A stretch of 64,000 nucleotides of DNA from Phialophora verrucosa (Eukaryota; Ascomycota; Eurotiomycetes; Chaetothyriales; Herpotrichiellaceae): positions 1,116,001 through 1,180,000 of the forward strand of contig MSED01000003.1 of the NCBI GenBank assembly GCA_002099365.1, in the 5' to 3' direction. Below the pieces are notes generated by a model. That model worked only from the letters and a program-made list of their open reading frames with translations. It was not told where the DNA came from and searched no databases. The position numbers and the translations under genes are program-made. Below, piece after piece: positions 43,348 to 54,260 of this stretch (position 1 is its first letter; every line of letters starts with the position of its first letter).

Positions 43348-44880
43348 ATGAATCAATTCCGCCTGGGCCAGTCTCTCGGCACGGTCTCATCAGCGTCGTT
43401 CCGAAGAAGTCATAATGAGAGCCTGATTGACAGCCTTGCACATCAAAAGAATACCACCTTCGCATGGGCCAGGACCGAGTCCGGCGAAGATGAACAGGAT
43501 GCCGCCTCTGGAAGCAAGAGGCCACCTCCGTACATCGCCCATCAAGCGGGGGTGAACTGCCTTGCCATCGATCAGATCGAGGGACGTTATTTGTTTTCTG
43601 GAGGGGCTGATTCCGCCATTCGGCTTTGGGACCTTGAGGAACACGTACAAGACCAGTATCCAGCCTCATCAATAATCAAATACACTCCGAAGGCAACACT
43701 CACCAAAGCCAGTCCAGACTCTCACACGCACGCCTTGACGTCCCTCTCAATCTACCCTTTCGACCCCACGCCCTCGATCCTCCTGTCAACCTCCTACGAC
43801 AAAACACTCAAAGTCCATAGTATAACTCCATTTTCAATAACACCTATTCACACCTTTCAACTCGACTTCACGCCCCACAGCCATTCCATCTCTCCACTCC
43901 CCAATTCGCCTCCGCTGATTGCCGTCGGCACAACTCACCCCGCCGTCCGACTGTTAGACCTCCGCTCAGGCCTGAGTACTCATAGCCTAGTCGGACCTAA
44001 TGGTGCAGTATACACCTCAGCCTGGTCGCCGAAGGTGTCGCACATCCTCGCCTCTGGCTCCACGGATGGAAAAGTCTTGTTCTTCGATATCCGACGCGCA
44101 AACGCAGCGTTCGCTTCCCTGGATCTGGACGACGCGATTGGCGTGATCGGCACATCATCGACCGTAGGGCTAGGCGCTCGAAAGGACTTGCTTGATTTTA
44201 ATGCCGTGGCGCACAAGGGTCCTGTGACATCGGTTCAATGGAATTCATTAGGTGACAAAATCATCACGAGTGGCCATGACCAGCGTATCCGTGTCTGGGA
44301 CGCCGCTTCTGGCAAAAACGATCTGGTACACTTTGGCCCACGAATTCGAAATGAACGCCAAGGAGAGCTAGGACCTCTCTTATCACCAAGAGCATTTCAT
44401 CGTTCGGGCCAAGAATGTCTCTGGTGGCCAAACGATGATGGCAAGGGGATGATCTTTCAGCACCATCTACGTGAAGGCCAGTTGCTGAAGATTCTGAGGA
44501 CAGAGGGTGTTCAAATTGCGGAAGTACAGCAGAAAGCGAAACGGGGCAAAGTTGGAGGCTCGAATCTAGGTCGACTGACTGGTGGCGGCAGGATCAATGG
44601 CATGGTATGGCGAATCAACGCCCTGACAGGTGAAGGGGTAGAGATGTACACCGCGCATGGAGATGGCAGAATCTGTGTGTGGTTGCCCTCGTACGTAGTT
44701 GAGGACGAAGATGATGAAGAAGACGAAGGAAAAAAGAAGGCAGCGCAACCCGACACCAACGAGCCGGAGAGCACCGCGGTTCCTGTTGTTGATGATGCCG
44801 AGCAAAAGAAGAAACGTAAGAGAGACATGCTTGAAGACATGCTCGGCGGACTGTCGAAACAGGCTATGAGGTTTGCTTGA
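43348..44880 (+). CDS. WD40 protein, CSA/ERCC8 (Rad28)-like
   Basis: Single exon, 510 aa. WD40 repeats with clear GH/WD-type ends are ISGG-like FSGGADSAIRLWDLE (about 85-97), STSYDKTLKVHSI, GTTHPAVRLLDLRSG, ASGSTDGKVLFFDIRR, TSGHDQRIRVWDAASG and AHGDGRICVWLP. The start MNQFRLGQSLG and the order of repeats match the Cockayne syndrome A protein. In other species CSA is the substrate receptor of a DDB1-Cul4 ubiquitin ligase that acts in transcription-coupled repair. The insert between repeats 5 and 6 (residues about 345-430) is long. The C-terminus has an acidic run (DEDDEEDEGKKK) and a basic KKKRKRD signal that could direct it to the nucleus. An out-of-frame ATG (43344) lies 4 bp upstream. Confidence 0.85.
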   Translation: MNQFRLGQSLGTVSSASFRRSHNESLIDSLAHQKNTTFAWARTESGEDEQDAASGSKRPPPYIAHQAGVNCLAIDQIEGRYLFSGGADSAIRLWDLEEHVQDQYPASSIIKYTPKATLTKASPDSHTHALTSLSIYPFDPTPSILLSTSYDKTLKVHSITPFSITPIHTFQLDFTPHSHSISPLPNSPPLIAVGTTHPAVRLLDLRSGLSTHSLVGPNGAVYTSAWSPKVSHILASGSTDGKVLFFDIRRANAAFASLDLDDAIGVIGTSSTVGLGARKDLLDFNAVAHKGPVTSVQWNSLGDKIITSGHDQRIRVWDAASGKNDLVHFGPRIRNERQGELGPLLSPRAFHRSGQECLWWPNDDGKGMIFQHHLREGQLLKILRTEGVQIAEVQQKAKRGKVGGSNLGRLTGGGRINGMVWRINALTGEGVEMYTAHGDGRICVWLPSYVVEDEDDEEDEGKKKAAQPDTNEPESTAVPVVDDAEQKKKRKRDMLEDMLGGLSKQAMRFA

Positions 44881-45950
44881 ACAGAATAGTGAAGGATTGG
44901 TTTTGACTACGCCGGCGATGCCTTCAAGTCCTGCATAGCAATAAAGAGGCGGAGTTCATCCGTATGAACTCGCATAGGCTGTCGAAGTAATGGACGTTCG
45001 CTTCTACCCATTAACCTACGGCGTTGATGTAGCCTGCTTCATTCAAGGAAGACAACCAAACCTCGGGGCGGCGAAGATGAGCATTGGATCTAAAAAGTAG
45101 GGTCACAATTTCGCACAAGAGCATCCAGTCTATCTTATTCGTGTACTCGATACGAGTACAAATCACAGAGCGAGTCAGATACCTCTAGAAGTCACAGTCC
45201 CCGGACCAGAAGGTGAACCAGCCCGACAAACCTGTACAGAGGGCTTTCTACCTGCCTCAGCCTCCAGGCCATGCACTTTGCCACGGCTGCCTGCATCGAG
45301 ACATCACAGTACCTGAACGGGCACCTGTGATTCACACAACAGCAGATAGCGGCTCGCTTTGACATCGCATGTTACCCCTTGCACCGAGATTCTCCGGGAA
45401 CAGGGTTGCACGAGACCATTAAATTATCGTACGAGTACTCGTAGATGGTGGTTTGAGCACCGGATCCAGCTCGCCAGGCACGAGCCGCCCATAATAATCC
45501 GCGGCACGACAGGAAGAACAACTCGTCATCATAAGGACCCTGCTTTTTGAGCTTGCTTTTGCTTTTGCTTTTGCTTCTTCTGCCCTGCATGGCGAGCTCG
45601 ATGCCTGATAATTCCGATCCCTGAAAATCCAGTGCAGCGGTTGCTCAGGTCAAATGACGCAACGAATTGCCGGGGGTGAAGCACTTCTAGCACATGCCAG
45701 CTAGATCACCGCCATCTCCCCACCATCACATCAAGTGGGAGCATTGCTGCCAACCTTTTCAAGCGCCAGTCATACCTGTGGGCCGATTGGGCTGCAATGA
45801 TCTCAAGTGCCTGAGGGCTGCCTTGGGGCCCCTTGTCTGCTGATACTCATACGAGTCAATTTTTAGGATTCATGTTCCCCAGCTTTCTGCTTCCAGAGCT
45901 CAGCTCTCTCTTCCTTTCTCCTCGCACTTCAACTTCATTAACCACACACA
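44881..45950. other. Intergenic, about 1.1 kb
   Basis: It holds the 3' flank of the CSA-like gene and the promoter of the Arg/Asp-repeat gene. A (GCTTTT)n run lies at 45555-45575 and a palindrome ACGAGTACTCGT near 45429-45440. The last 100 bases are pyrimidine-rich. No gene is seen. Confidence 0.5.
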
Positions 45951-46958
45951 ATGTCTTCTCACGACGATAATCCACCCCGCTCACGCAGGGATCGGCCACG
46001 ATATGATCCTGATGGTGGCCTCAAATACCCCGATGATGCCGACGACAAGCCTGCCCCTCGTCGACCACGATACGAGACGTCTCCCGCACCGATCGAGCCT
46101 CGAGATGAGCCTCGCCGCAGGAGAGATATTGATCCGCGGGACATTGAGCCGCGCGATGCCAAAGATGACAGGCCAGGCAAACCCCATACTGCTGCACCCA
46201 GGAGGAGGAGGAGTTTCGATGATGACGGCGATGCCCCACCCCGATATACCTCGCATGGGAATGGCAATGAAGAAGCGTACGGCCGCTCCAGGGGCTACCG
46301 CCAACCCATCCCCCCGGCAGAAGACATAGGCGAGCCGAAAGGTCGGTCTTCCAGGCACAGAGGCTACGATGATGACTTCGATGCACCTCCCCCGCGACGT
46401 GCCCATACGCAAAGGGAACCAGACCGTCACAGGCGAGACGATCCATATGACCGCGAGCCACCCCGCCGGCGAGCCAGCCCTGGAGACAAGTACTACTCTG
46501 ACCGCGACAGGGGCTACAGATCCCACGACGACCGAGACAGGCGCAGGGGAGACGACGATCGCCGGCACCGCGGAGGTGGAGGCGGCGGCTATGCCTCCGA
46601 CCGAGATCACAGACGTTCCGATCGTGACATGCGCGACCGAGACAGAGACCGTGATCGTGATAGGGATCGTGACATACGGGACCGGCACAGGGACAGGGAT
46701 AGAGACCGCGAGCGCGACCGAGACCGGGACCGAGACAGGGATCGAGACCGGCGTCGCTACGACTCAGACCGAGACCGAGATCGCCACCGAGACCGAGACA
46801 CGGATCGCTATGACAGCCGCGACCGGGATAGAAGAGACAAAAAGAAGGGATTCTCCCTCGACAATGTCAACGACATCGTCGAAATGGGACAGAAGCACTA
46901 CAAGACTGTCGCACCGATCATCAGCAGCCTCAGCAAGATGTATTTCGACAAGAAATGA
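45951..46958 (+). CDS. Arg/Asp-repeat low-complexity protein
   Basis: Single exon, 335 aa, starting MSSHDDNPPRSRRDRPRY. Most of it is charged and repetitive: Pro/Arg/Asp-rich at the N-terminus, then a block of RD dipeptides at about 225-290 (RDRDRDRDRDRD, then DRDRDRHRDRD). Only the last ~40 residues look folded: KKGFSLDNVNDIVEMGQKHYK then VAPIISSLSKMYFDKK. RD repeats are common in splicing and RNA-binding proteins (for example U1-70K and NELF-E), so an RNA-related role is possible. The C-terminal segment itself is not a domain I recognise. The codon-level repeats also create long false frames on the other strand. Confidence 0.8.
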   Translation: MSSHDDNPPRSRRDRPRYDPDGGLKYPDDADDKPAPRRPRYETSPAPIEPRDEPRRRRDIDPRDIEPRDAKDDRPGKPHTAAPRRRRSFDDDGDAPPRYTSHGNGNEEAYGRSRGYRQPIPPAEDIGEPKGRSSRHRGYDDDFDAPPPRRAHTQREPDRHRRDDPYDREPPRRRASPGDKYYSDRDRGYRSHDDRDRRRGDDDRRHRGGGGGGYASDRDHRRSDRDMRDRDRDRDRDRDRDIRDRHRDRDRDRERDRDRDRDRDRDRRRYDSDRDRDRHRDRDTDRYDSRDRDRRDKKKGFSLDNVNDIVEMGQKHYKTVAPIISSLSKMYFDKK

Positions 46959-47912
46959 GCCAGGGTGATGGATGTTGGTTCGTGTCCACAAGAATAAAAG
47001 GCACAGCTAGCAGATTCGAGGATGCACGACCAGGGGGAACTGGCCACCGGACCAAGTTGATGGCATTGGAAACCAGGAGAGCTTGGCTACCTGATCCCCA
47101 ATGCGCAAGTTGCATCTAGGAAAGGGGAAAGTGCAGCAGTAGGGCAGGTTCCCTTCTTGCCCCCGTGGACCGAAGTAAGGCAAGCTCCCTGCTCAATGAC
47201 AGATCAAAGAAGTACGAACTGTAAGATCACGAAGGCGGATTCTTGATGACCCACGGAAAGGGATTCGAGCTCTCGAAGCAGCGCGGGGCAAGGCTATGTA
47301 TGAGTAGTAACGGAAAGGACGGGGCGGACTGGGCGGACAGAATGACTGGACATGATTTCCTTTCCACTCGCATGGCATGCCATCTTGCATGGGGTTTAGT
47401 ATCACGTTGCACAAAGCATGGCCAATACGGAGTACTCGTCGTATCAATATCATTTCAGTCTGGATTTCAATATCAGAGTAAAATTCGTTTCCAGCTCGAA
47501 ATGAGGGAGACTGGTAACCTACGAAACAACTTCCACCCATCGACGTAATGAATTACAGAACGAAAACCTCGAAAGGAAACGCATCCCATCTGCACTACTT
47601 CCTGAATGGCGGAGGCGTGGTGTCTGCGCTGTGCATGTGAGACACTGCCTGCCTGATGTACTCGTAGGGTTTCATTACATTGAGCGACTAACTGATTAAC
47701 TGACTGACTGACTGACTGACTAGCTGCCTGATACTGTGTGATTGACAGTGAAAACACCCTGTTCTTCCGTCTCCATCTCCTGATCGTCAACTCCGATCAC
47801 AACCCAACTCACATCCGTCAGCGTGTCTTTCTGGTCCCGTCTGTATATCGAGCCTTTCAACACCCACACTCCACTGGCACTACGATATGCATGCGCACAC
47901 GCACTCTCACGC
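46959..47912. other. Convergent intergenic region with (TGAC)n repeat
   Basis: It lies between the 3' ends of the Arg/Asp-repeat gene and the monooxygenase. A (TGAC)n microsatellite runs at 47701-47720. No supportable gene. Confidence 0.5.
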
Positions 47913-50010
47913 TCATGCCTTGACGGTCTCAAATCCAGCAAAGCTGGGCAACACGGCGCGGATCTCCTTCTGATACGCTGGAATGCCGCCCGCGTAGTTG
48001 ACCTGCTCGAATGCCTTGCCCGGCACACTTCCGCCCATATCTACGCAGGGGTGATCAAAAGTCAGTGGATCGTGGCGGTGGAAAAGGACAATTTGAAAAA
48101 GGGGGGCACGGTTAGGTGCTAGTGTGGGTGCGGGTGATCACTTACAGGTACTCCGTGTCGTGGGCAGGAGGGTTATGTCCGACAACTCGTTGATGCGACT
48201 CTTCCACTTGTGGCTGGCTTCTTGGGTCGGGTTGATGTACTTCAAGCCCTGACGGTCGATGAGTTTGATGGCGTCGCGGATCCAGCGGCCTTGGACTTCG
48301 ACGGCGGTAGGACCGTTGGCGAGGACTGGGTATCACCACAGCGTTAGTGATTGCAATGGAAATTGGGCGTGAAAGACGTGAAAGAGAAGAAGGAGGGTTG
48401 CTGCCGTGAAGACTTACGTGTTGGTCCTTGAGGGCCGTAGAGATGGAACAGGTTTGGATATCCGGATATGGTGGTGCCTAAGTAAGTATACGCAGCTTTC
48501 TTCCACTCGTCCTGTAAGGTAGTGTTGTTGATTGACTTCAAGCCCATGTTTGTCATGCCGCCTGTGGTGATATCGAAGCCTGTGGCCAGGGCGATGATGT
48601 CGAATTCGTGGTGTTTGCCATCACTTGTCTTGATGCCGGTTTCGGTGAATTCTTCGATCTTGTTGCCGCCTTTCTCTGAGATGTCCACGATCGTCACGTT
48701 GTCTCGATCCAGAACTTCGTAGTAGTTTTGCTCGAGGCACGGTCGTTTGATGCCAAATGCGTGGGGTGGCTGTTCGGGGATGAGAATGGCGCGCTTCTCG
48801 GGATTCTTGACGCGTGGAGCTTGCTTCTTTTGCCAGAAGTCGTATACACAACGGTTGGATTTCATGTCAAAGAGATAATCCTTGTGGCTGCCTAGCCACA
48901 GTGCGAAGCCGGCCTTCTTCCACAGGCGTTCATACACGGCTTCGCGTTCTTCTGGGGTGTCTTCGAAGGTGTTGCGTTCCTCAAAGTCGTAGGTAAAGCC
49001 TGCGAAGTTGCATTCGCGCATCCGGAGGAGGTCGGGGTAGGCTGGGTATAGTGCCTCTTGCTCAGCCTTGGTCATATCGCGCTTGCCCATCGGAAGGGCT
49101 AGGTTGGGGGTGCGCTGGAACACAGTCAGGTGCTCGGCGGTCGGACCCCATTCCTGGATGATCTGCACTCCCGAGGCGCCTGTGCCGATGACGGCCACTC
49201 GCTTGCCATTGGCATTGACACCTTCTGGCGGCCAGAACGAGGAGTGATGCATGATGCCCTTGAACTTCTCCATGCTGGGATAGTCTGGAATGTACCGCTT
49301 CGCGGCGAATCCGGCGGCAATAATCAGGTACTTGGCTTTCGCGGTACGGCCATCTGCTGTCTTGACCGTCCATTTTCCGGAGTTGGTGTCGAACTCGGAG
49401 CTTGTCACGACACTTTCGAATGCACAGTCTTTGCTGAGACTGCAAACCTTGTCGACATGATCAAAATATGCCTGGAGTTCGTGGTACTGTAGAACCATCA
49501 GAAGATGTGCTTGGGTGGCCAGCAATGAGGGTACAGCGGCGACAAAGAGAAAAGATAACTGTCCAGTGCATCGCTGATAATCACCGGTCATCGGATGCAG
49601 ACTGGGGGATAACGAGTACGTACGTCTGGATAGTTGGTCGTCCAGGTCCAAGTCTTATAGACTTCGGGAATATTCAACTGATAGATCGGGACTTCCGAGT
49701 CGACTCGAGCACCTCCGAGCTGTCAGCAAGGCGCACTTAGCATTCGACAGGATGACTTGTTACCAGGATAGACGTTCCATCTCCAAGTGCCTCCAAAAGA
49801 AGTGCCGGCTTCGTACAAAACCGTCTTGAAACCTGCCTTTCGCATCTCATACAATAGATAAGTGCCTCCAAACCCTGCTCCAACAATCAACACGTCGACT
49901 TCCAAATTGTCATTGTAAGGATAGTCTGTTTTGCGGCGCCTTGCAAATTGGAACAGGTCTCGCTTCAAGATCCTCTCAGGGAGCTCCTGAGCATCAGATG
50001 GGTCGCCCAT
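47913..50010 (-). CDS. Baeyer-Villiger-type flavin monooxygenase
   Basis: Exons 50010-49764, 49712-49624, 49486-48418, 48325-48146 and 48040-47913; introns of 51, 137, 92 and 105 bp; 570 aa. FAD site VGAGFGG (44-49); the GGTWRWNVYPGARVD stretch typical of the class crosses intron 1. The Baeyer-Villiger fingerprint FKGIMHHSSFWP (about 187-198) fits FxGxxxHxxxW(P/D) fully. The NADPH site is VIGTGASG (about 212-217), and the later ALATGFD motif is present. The C-terminus (YMGGSVPGKAFEQVNYAGGIPAY) matches cyclohexanone/steroid-type fungal enzymes. It should insert oxygen next to a ketone using NADPH and FAD. There is no signal peptide. The natural substrate is unknown and no cluster surrounds it. 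Confidence 0.94.
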
Positions 50011-51324
50011 TTTGACCTGAGTAACCTGGAGATTCAGAATAGTAAGACAAGACAAGGATGGAATGATTGCAAGCTGAAGCCCTCGAGTCCTCCACGACCC
50101 AGACATCCCAGAGGTACTTATTAGTGGGCGGCCCCGCCTCAACCAGGCGACGCAGACCCGGTGCACCGGATGGAGCAAGCTTCTCCTCCTCGAATTGACT
50201 AGTATAGCCAACCCAAGTCGAAGTATCTCAATCGAACCAGCTCAATGGCCCAAGCGGTTCCGATTGAAACAATTGCTCTGATTCGGCAATGGCCGTCCCA
50301 TGCATGTCCCCCGCATCTCCTCCTTTCCACCACCCACACCATATGGGCCCGAAAACCCGGGGTAGGAGGGAGACTCCGCGTAGACTGAAAGATGATTGGA
50401 ACTCGAGGCATGACACAAGAGCTCTGGGCATCAGACTCTCGCGTGAAGAGAGCACGGACATGGTTATCCTCGGTTCATCGTCCAGCGTGGACAGAGGTTT
50501 GAAACTTCCCATGGGCCGAAGAGCTTCTCGTATCCACGGTACTGATGCAAAGGCAGTATCCATTATTAGCTTTTGGAGAACGACCACGAGATCGGTAAAG
50601 TCTGTGTTCGAAGAGATACTATGGACAAGGAAGTCAAGTCAGCCGGCCTGGCATGACCTTGCGGGGGTCAAACTCGCTTGAGAACAGATCTCCTCATTCA
50701 AGCGACTTTTGCTAACCGAGTTACTGTATCGATCCCTACCTGGCCCATTCGTGCTGGGAGTCGTTGCAGTGGCGGTCAGCCAAGCCAGACCAGGCCATCT
50801 ATCGCGGGCCAAAAATTAGACATAGGTCGACGCGTGTGGGAATGGTTGTACACGCGCATTCTTTCCGCAGGCAACAATGAAGATAACGTGTGGTGGAAAG
50901 CCAAATGTACTCTTGGCTTCGATGACAATGGAGCTAAACAAGCGAGCGGAAGTTGTGCGGTGTCGATGGCGTTAGTTGAGGCTGTCGAAGAGCGGGCGCT
51001 TCATCCTTTCCATGCCGCCCCCGATATCAGACTTGAGATGAAGTCAGGACACAGGTGAGGCTGAATTGTAGATGTCAACAGCCTGAACCCAAGCAATCCA
51101 AGCAATCCAAGAGAGAGTGCAGGCGAGCACGTGGATCGGGGAGATTGTGAGGGCAGGGGCTGCGCTTGTTACCAGATTGACTCTTACCAATCATCCTCAT
51201 GGGCGCTTCATCGACTTGCGCAACCAATTGCACTTTCCGTCAATCAAGATGAGTTTCAGACACCGAAGCCGTGCTCGGACAACAACTTGTCTCCTTGTCT
51301 CGGTCACAAGAGGTTTATACGACA
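50011..51324. other. Divergent intergenic region, about 1.3 kb
   Basis: It lies between the monooxygenase start and the disordered-protein start. Frames at 50289-51058 show no domain. Two CAATCCAAG-like units repeat near 51093-51112. Nothing else is supportable. Confidence 0.45.
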
Positions 51325-53235
51325 ATGACGCGTCGCAAGACGGCGCTGGCGTCGACGCCATCACCATCACCGTCGCAAGCTCGCATCTCCTTTGAGATCC
51401 CCGCCTCGCTCCGTCGGTTCACAGCCCTCTCTCATTCGCTTGCGACCACAATGTCCACAGCCAGCACGGCTGGAGGTGGACAGTATCAGCACAGCTACGC
51501 CAATAATGCCTCCACAGCGCTGCGCATATCAGCTACTCCTGCACAACCTCGACCGACGTCTCAATCGTCGTCTCGCTCCGCGTCGTCCTTCTCAAACACT
51601 CCCCGGTCAGGACAATATGCGACTCCCCAGTCTGTTCCTCGCAAACGGCCCTTGTCGGAATCTCAGTCGAATCCCCAACACATGCAGAGATCAGGGTCAC
51701 GGGGAGCGTCATCAAAAGACGCAGGACAGTCGCCCACCCAAGCCGAAGTCGTGGGGAAAGCTAAAACAGCTGTCGCTGCGTTCAAATCCTCGCCACTTCA
51801 AGCGCCTGGGTCCAGTGTTGCTGCTGCGTCGGGTCCGTCGAAAACCTTAGGACCGAAGTCAGTAGAAAGATCCCTACCCACAAACGACCGAAACATGGTA
51901 GCGCATGTGGCAGCAAGGCAAAGAGAAGAAACCGCAAGGACGGGGGCAACACAGGGCGGTCCTACACCATTTCTGCAGTACATCTCAAAAGAACCTCCGC
52001 TCAAGCTGGGTGAAACGCCTTCGATGACTACCCACCCGAATCTGATAGCGCAACTGGTTGCGCGGAAAAGAGCAGAGGCCGAACTGCTGGGTCACCGTGA
52101 ACGCTGGGCCCGCAGACAGCGGGAGTATCGCATGTCGCTATCACCGGGAGCGCAGTTGACCCATGAGCTCAATGCCCAAGTCGGCCACAGCGGTGCTGTA
52201 GACACCCAGCCGAGAACCTTTTCTAACCCTCTGCCAGCTCGATCGACTCCGACAATCCCACCCTTGAAAGCTCCGACTCCACTTGTATTCAATGCCCACA
52301 CTCAGACTACCCATACTCCAGCAGCTGAAACCGTATCTACACCGGCCACAGAGGAGTCGACTAAACCGGCGGCGCCGAAAAGTGATGGTCAACCTTCCAA
52401 TGACAACTCGCCGTCCGAATCTCCCTTCTCGGCACCTATCGTGGAGTTCATCGAGAAAGCCACGGACGACGCTGGATGGAGGGGCTCTGTAGAGCCAAAC
52501 AAAGTTATTTCCACCAGGACATCCGCTGAGGGTACAGCAGCATCTACGCCCCAACCCGGTGAACCCACCAAAACCACCACTTCCACCTCGGCAGAAGCGA
52601 CTAGCAGCAGTCAGTCTCAATCAGAAATACCTCCGCTATTCTCAGACAAGCCCCCAAAGACCCAGCATCACCCCTCTTTCTCTAGCCCGATGCCAGCGCA
52701 GGTACAATCTACAGCACCCCACCAGCAGCCTCAATCTAACTCGTCCTCGGTCGTAGCAGGACAGACTGCTCCAGCTCACCCGCAACAACAAGGGGCGTGG
52801 TCACAACTGGCCCCTCGTCAACCGCCAGCGCCAATACGCATGCCCTATTACCCCCAACAAGCAGGCATGCCAGCTTACTACAGGGTCGAGGTCAACCAAC
52901 ACTGGTTGGGCGACGGAAGGAATTTTGCTGGACCTCCGACGTCGACTGCTCCGACAGCGAACGCGTACGGGCAGGCGGCCCCCTCACCGAACATGGGTTT
53001 TACTGGGTACCACGTGGATCCTATCCATCCATACATAATGCCAAGTTCTGGGCTACCACCACCTCCGGGACCGCTACACACTTACGGAACTGCTGTTGCT
53101 GCGTCGGCAGCTTCGGAGCGACAGAAGCAGCCGCCAACCAACGCTGGCTACCTGCCCGCCGCAGATCAGGTCGCGGGCATCAATCTGAAATTCAAACTCG
53201 CAACGCAGAGAGATTTTCGTGTCCCGAAACGGTGA
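51325..53235 (+). CDS. Long disordered protein of unknown function
   Basis: Single exon, 636 aa from the first in-frame ATG (51325); a second ATG (MSTASTAGGG, 51448) is an alternative. No known domain is recognised. Composition is Ser/Pro/Thr/Gln/Ala-rich throughout, typical of intrinsic disorder. The only helical part, residues about 190-280, has two related motifs: RNMVAHVAARQREE and NLIAQLVARKRAEAE, the second followed by the basic RERWARRQREYRMSLSPG. A KRP-containing basic patch near residue 104 (VPRKRPLSE) could be a nuclear signal. The C-terminus NLKFKLATQRDFRVPKR is basic and looks conserved in style. Length and lack of stops in one frame over 1.9 kb support a real gene; the role is unknown. 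Confidence 0.75.
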   Translation: MTRRKTALASTPSPSPSQARISFEIPASLRRFTALSHSLATTMSTASTAGGGQYQHSYANNASTALRISATPAQPRPTSQSSSRSASSFSNTPRSGQYATPQSVPRKRPLSESQSNPQHMQRSGSRGASSKDAGQSPTQAEVVGKAKTAVAAFKSSPLQAPGSSVAAASGPSKTLGPKSVERSLPTNDRNMVAHVAARQREETARTGATQGGPTPFLQYISKEPPLKLGETPSMTTHPNLIAQLVARKRAEAELLGHRERWARRQREYRMSLSPGAQLTHELNAQVGHSGAVDTQPRTFSNPLPARSTPTIPPLKAPTPLVFNAHTQTTHTPAAETVSTPATEESTKPAAPKSDGQPSNDNSPSESPFSAPIVEFIEKATDDAGWRGSVEPNKVISTRTSAEGTAASTPQPGEPTKTTTSTSAEATSSSQSQSEIPPLFSDKPPKTQHHPSFSSPMPAQVQSTAPHQQPQSNSSSVVAGQTAPAHPQQQGAWSQLAPRQPPAPIRMPYYPQQAGMPAYYRVEVNQHWLGDGRNFAGPPTSTAPTANAYGQAAPSPNMGFTGYHVDPIHPYIMPSSGLPPPPGPLHTYGTAVAASAASERQKQPPTNAGYLPAADQVAGINLKFKLATQRDFRVPKR

Positions 53236-54260
53236 TCATAAAGCCGCTAAGCTGTGAATGGTCAACCTCGTATTGCGAAAGGGCACATTGATAAACACTA
53301 TTGTCAGAGTCTGACGTCTAGCAGAGCCCAGGTAGTGGTAACCGAAAAGGAATCTCGAAATATCAAAGAATATGACCCAGTGATAGACGGTTCGAGATCG
53401 AATATTGTATACTTAGCTGCTACATCACTTGATTCCAACAGAGGCGTTCTATCTCAGGGGCATTCATTCGTAACGCACATACGGATGCATCTGACTTATT
53501 TCAGTCTCCATGGCTTGTAACCTTGAGGAAACATCGAGCGCTAGATACTGTCCAATATGGCACGTTAGGAATACTTTCGCATGGGCTGGCATGTAGTATG
53601 CTATTTTCGCGTGATCAGTCTCTCAAATGTATACACAGTAGATGGCTTGCCAGTTAGCGAGTACTGTAATACAATGCGGAGTGCCGCAGCACGAAGGTCG
53701 AAGTTCGGGATGACATCAGCAACAGCGGGATAACCATGTGCGACTAGAATGACTAACCGAGATTCCTGCTTACATACTCGGTTATAGACGCCCCTGTGGC
53801 CCCGCGACGCCAGAGGCGTGGCAAGAGAAACACCTGAAGCACCCACGTCATACAGGCCAGCAACTGCGTTTCCTGCGAGTGCTTCTTCTTCTAGCTTCTG
53901 CCGACAACTCTTCTCTACCCGCGCCTCAGCTGCACCATGTCAATCGCAGATGGTTTTGTCGGAGTATCATTTCCCTCCGAGAATTAAGGATTGGGCGGCA
54001 CAGTTCAGTCTCGCCCCGGTTGACTTGTTGCTGACTTGCTTACTCAACCCGCCCCCAGAATTTTAGCTCTTATAGCTAGCTACATGACGGCCATCAGTAT
54101 TCCACCATGCCTTCTTGTTTGCCAAGGTAGGTTAGTAAAGCAAGCCTTCGAGCAGCATGAGGACTTAAAATAGATGATGCTCCAGTGTCGCCGATCAGAG
54201 GTTTGTGTTCGGACAGATATGCAAGACGGAAGGCATTGCCAATTCACATCAACGAAACGG
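53236..54260. other. Intergenic, about 1.0 kb
   Basis: It has no supportable gene. It contains the 3' flank of the disordered-protein gene and the promoter of the seven-exon gene. Confidence 0.5.

Noticed and set aside
45981..46968. Long frames in other phases over the Arg/Asp-repeat gene
   Set aside because: They arise from the codon-level GAC/CGA repeats and consist of Thr/Glu or Val/Ser dipeptide runs.
47701..47720. (TGAC)n run as a possible CRISPR or telomere-like repeat
   Set aside because: It is a simple microsatellite with no spacers; the genome is eukaryotic.
53380..53400. GGTTCGAGATC resembling a tRNA B box
   Set aside because: No matching A box, acceptor stem or T-stem pairing could be found around it.
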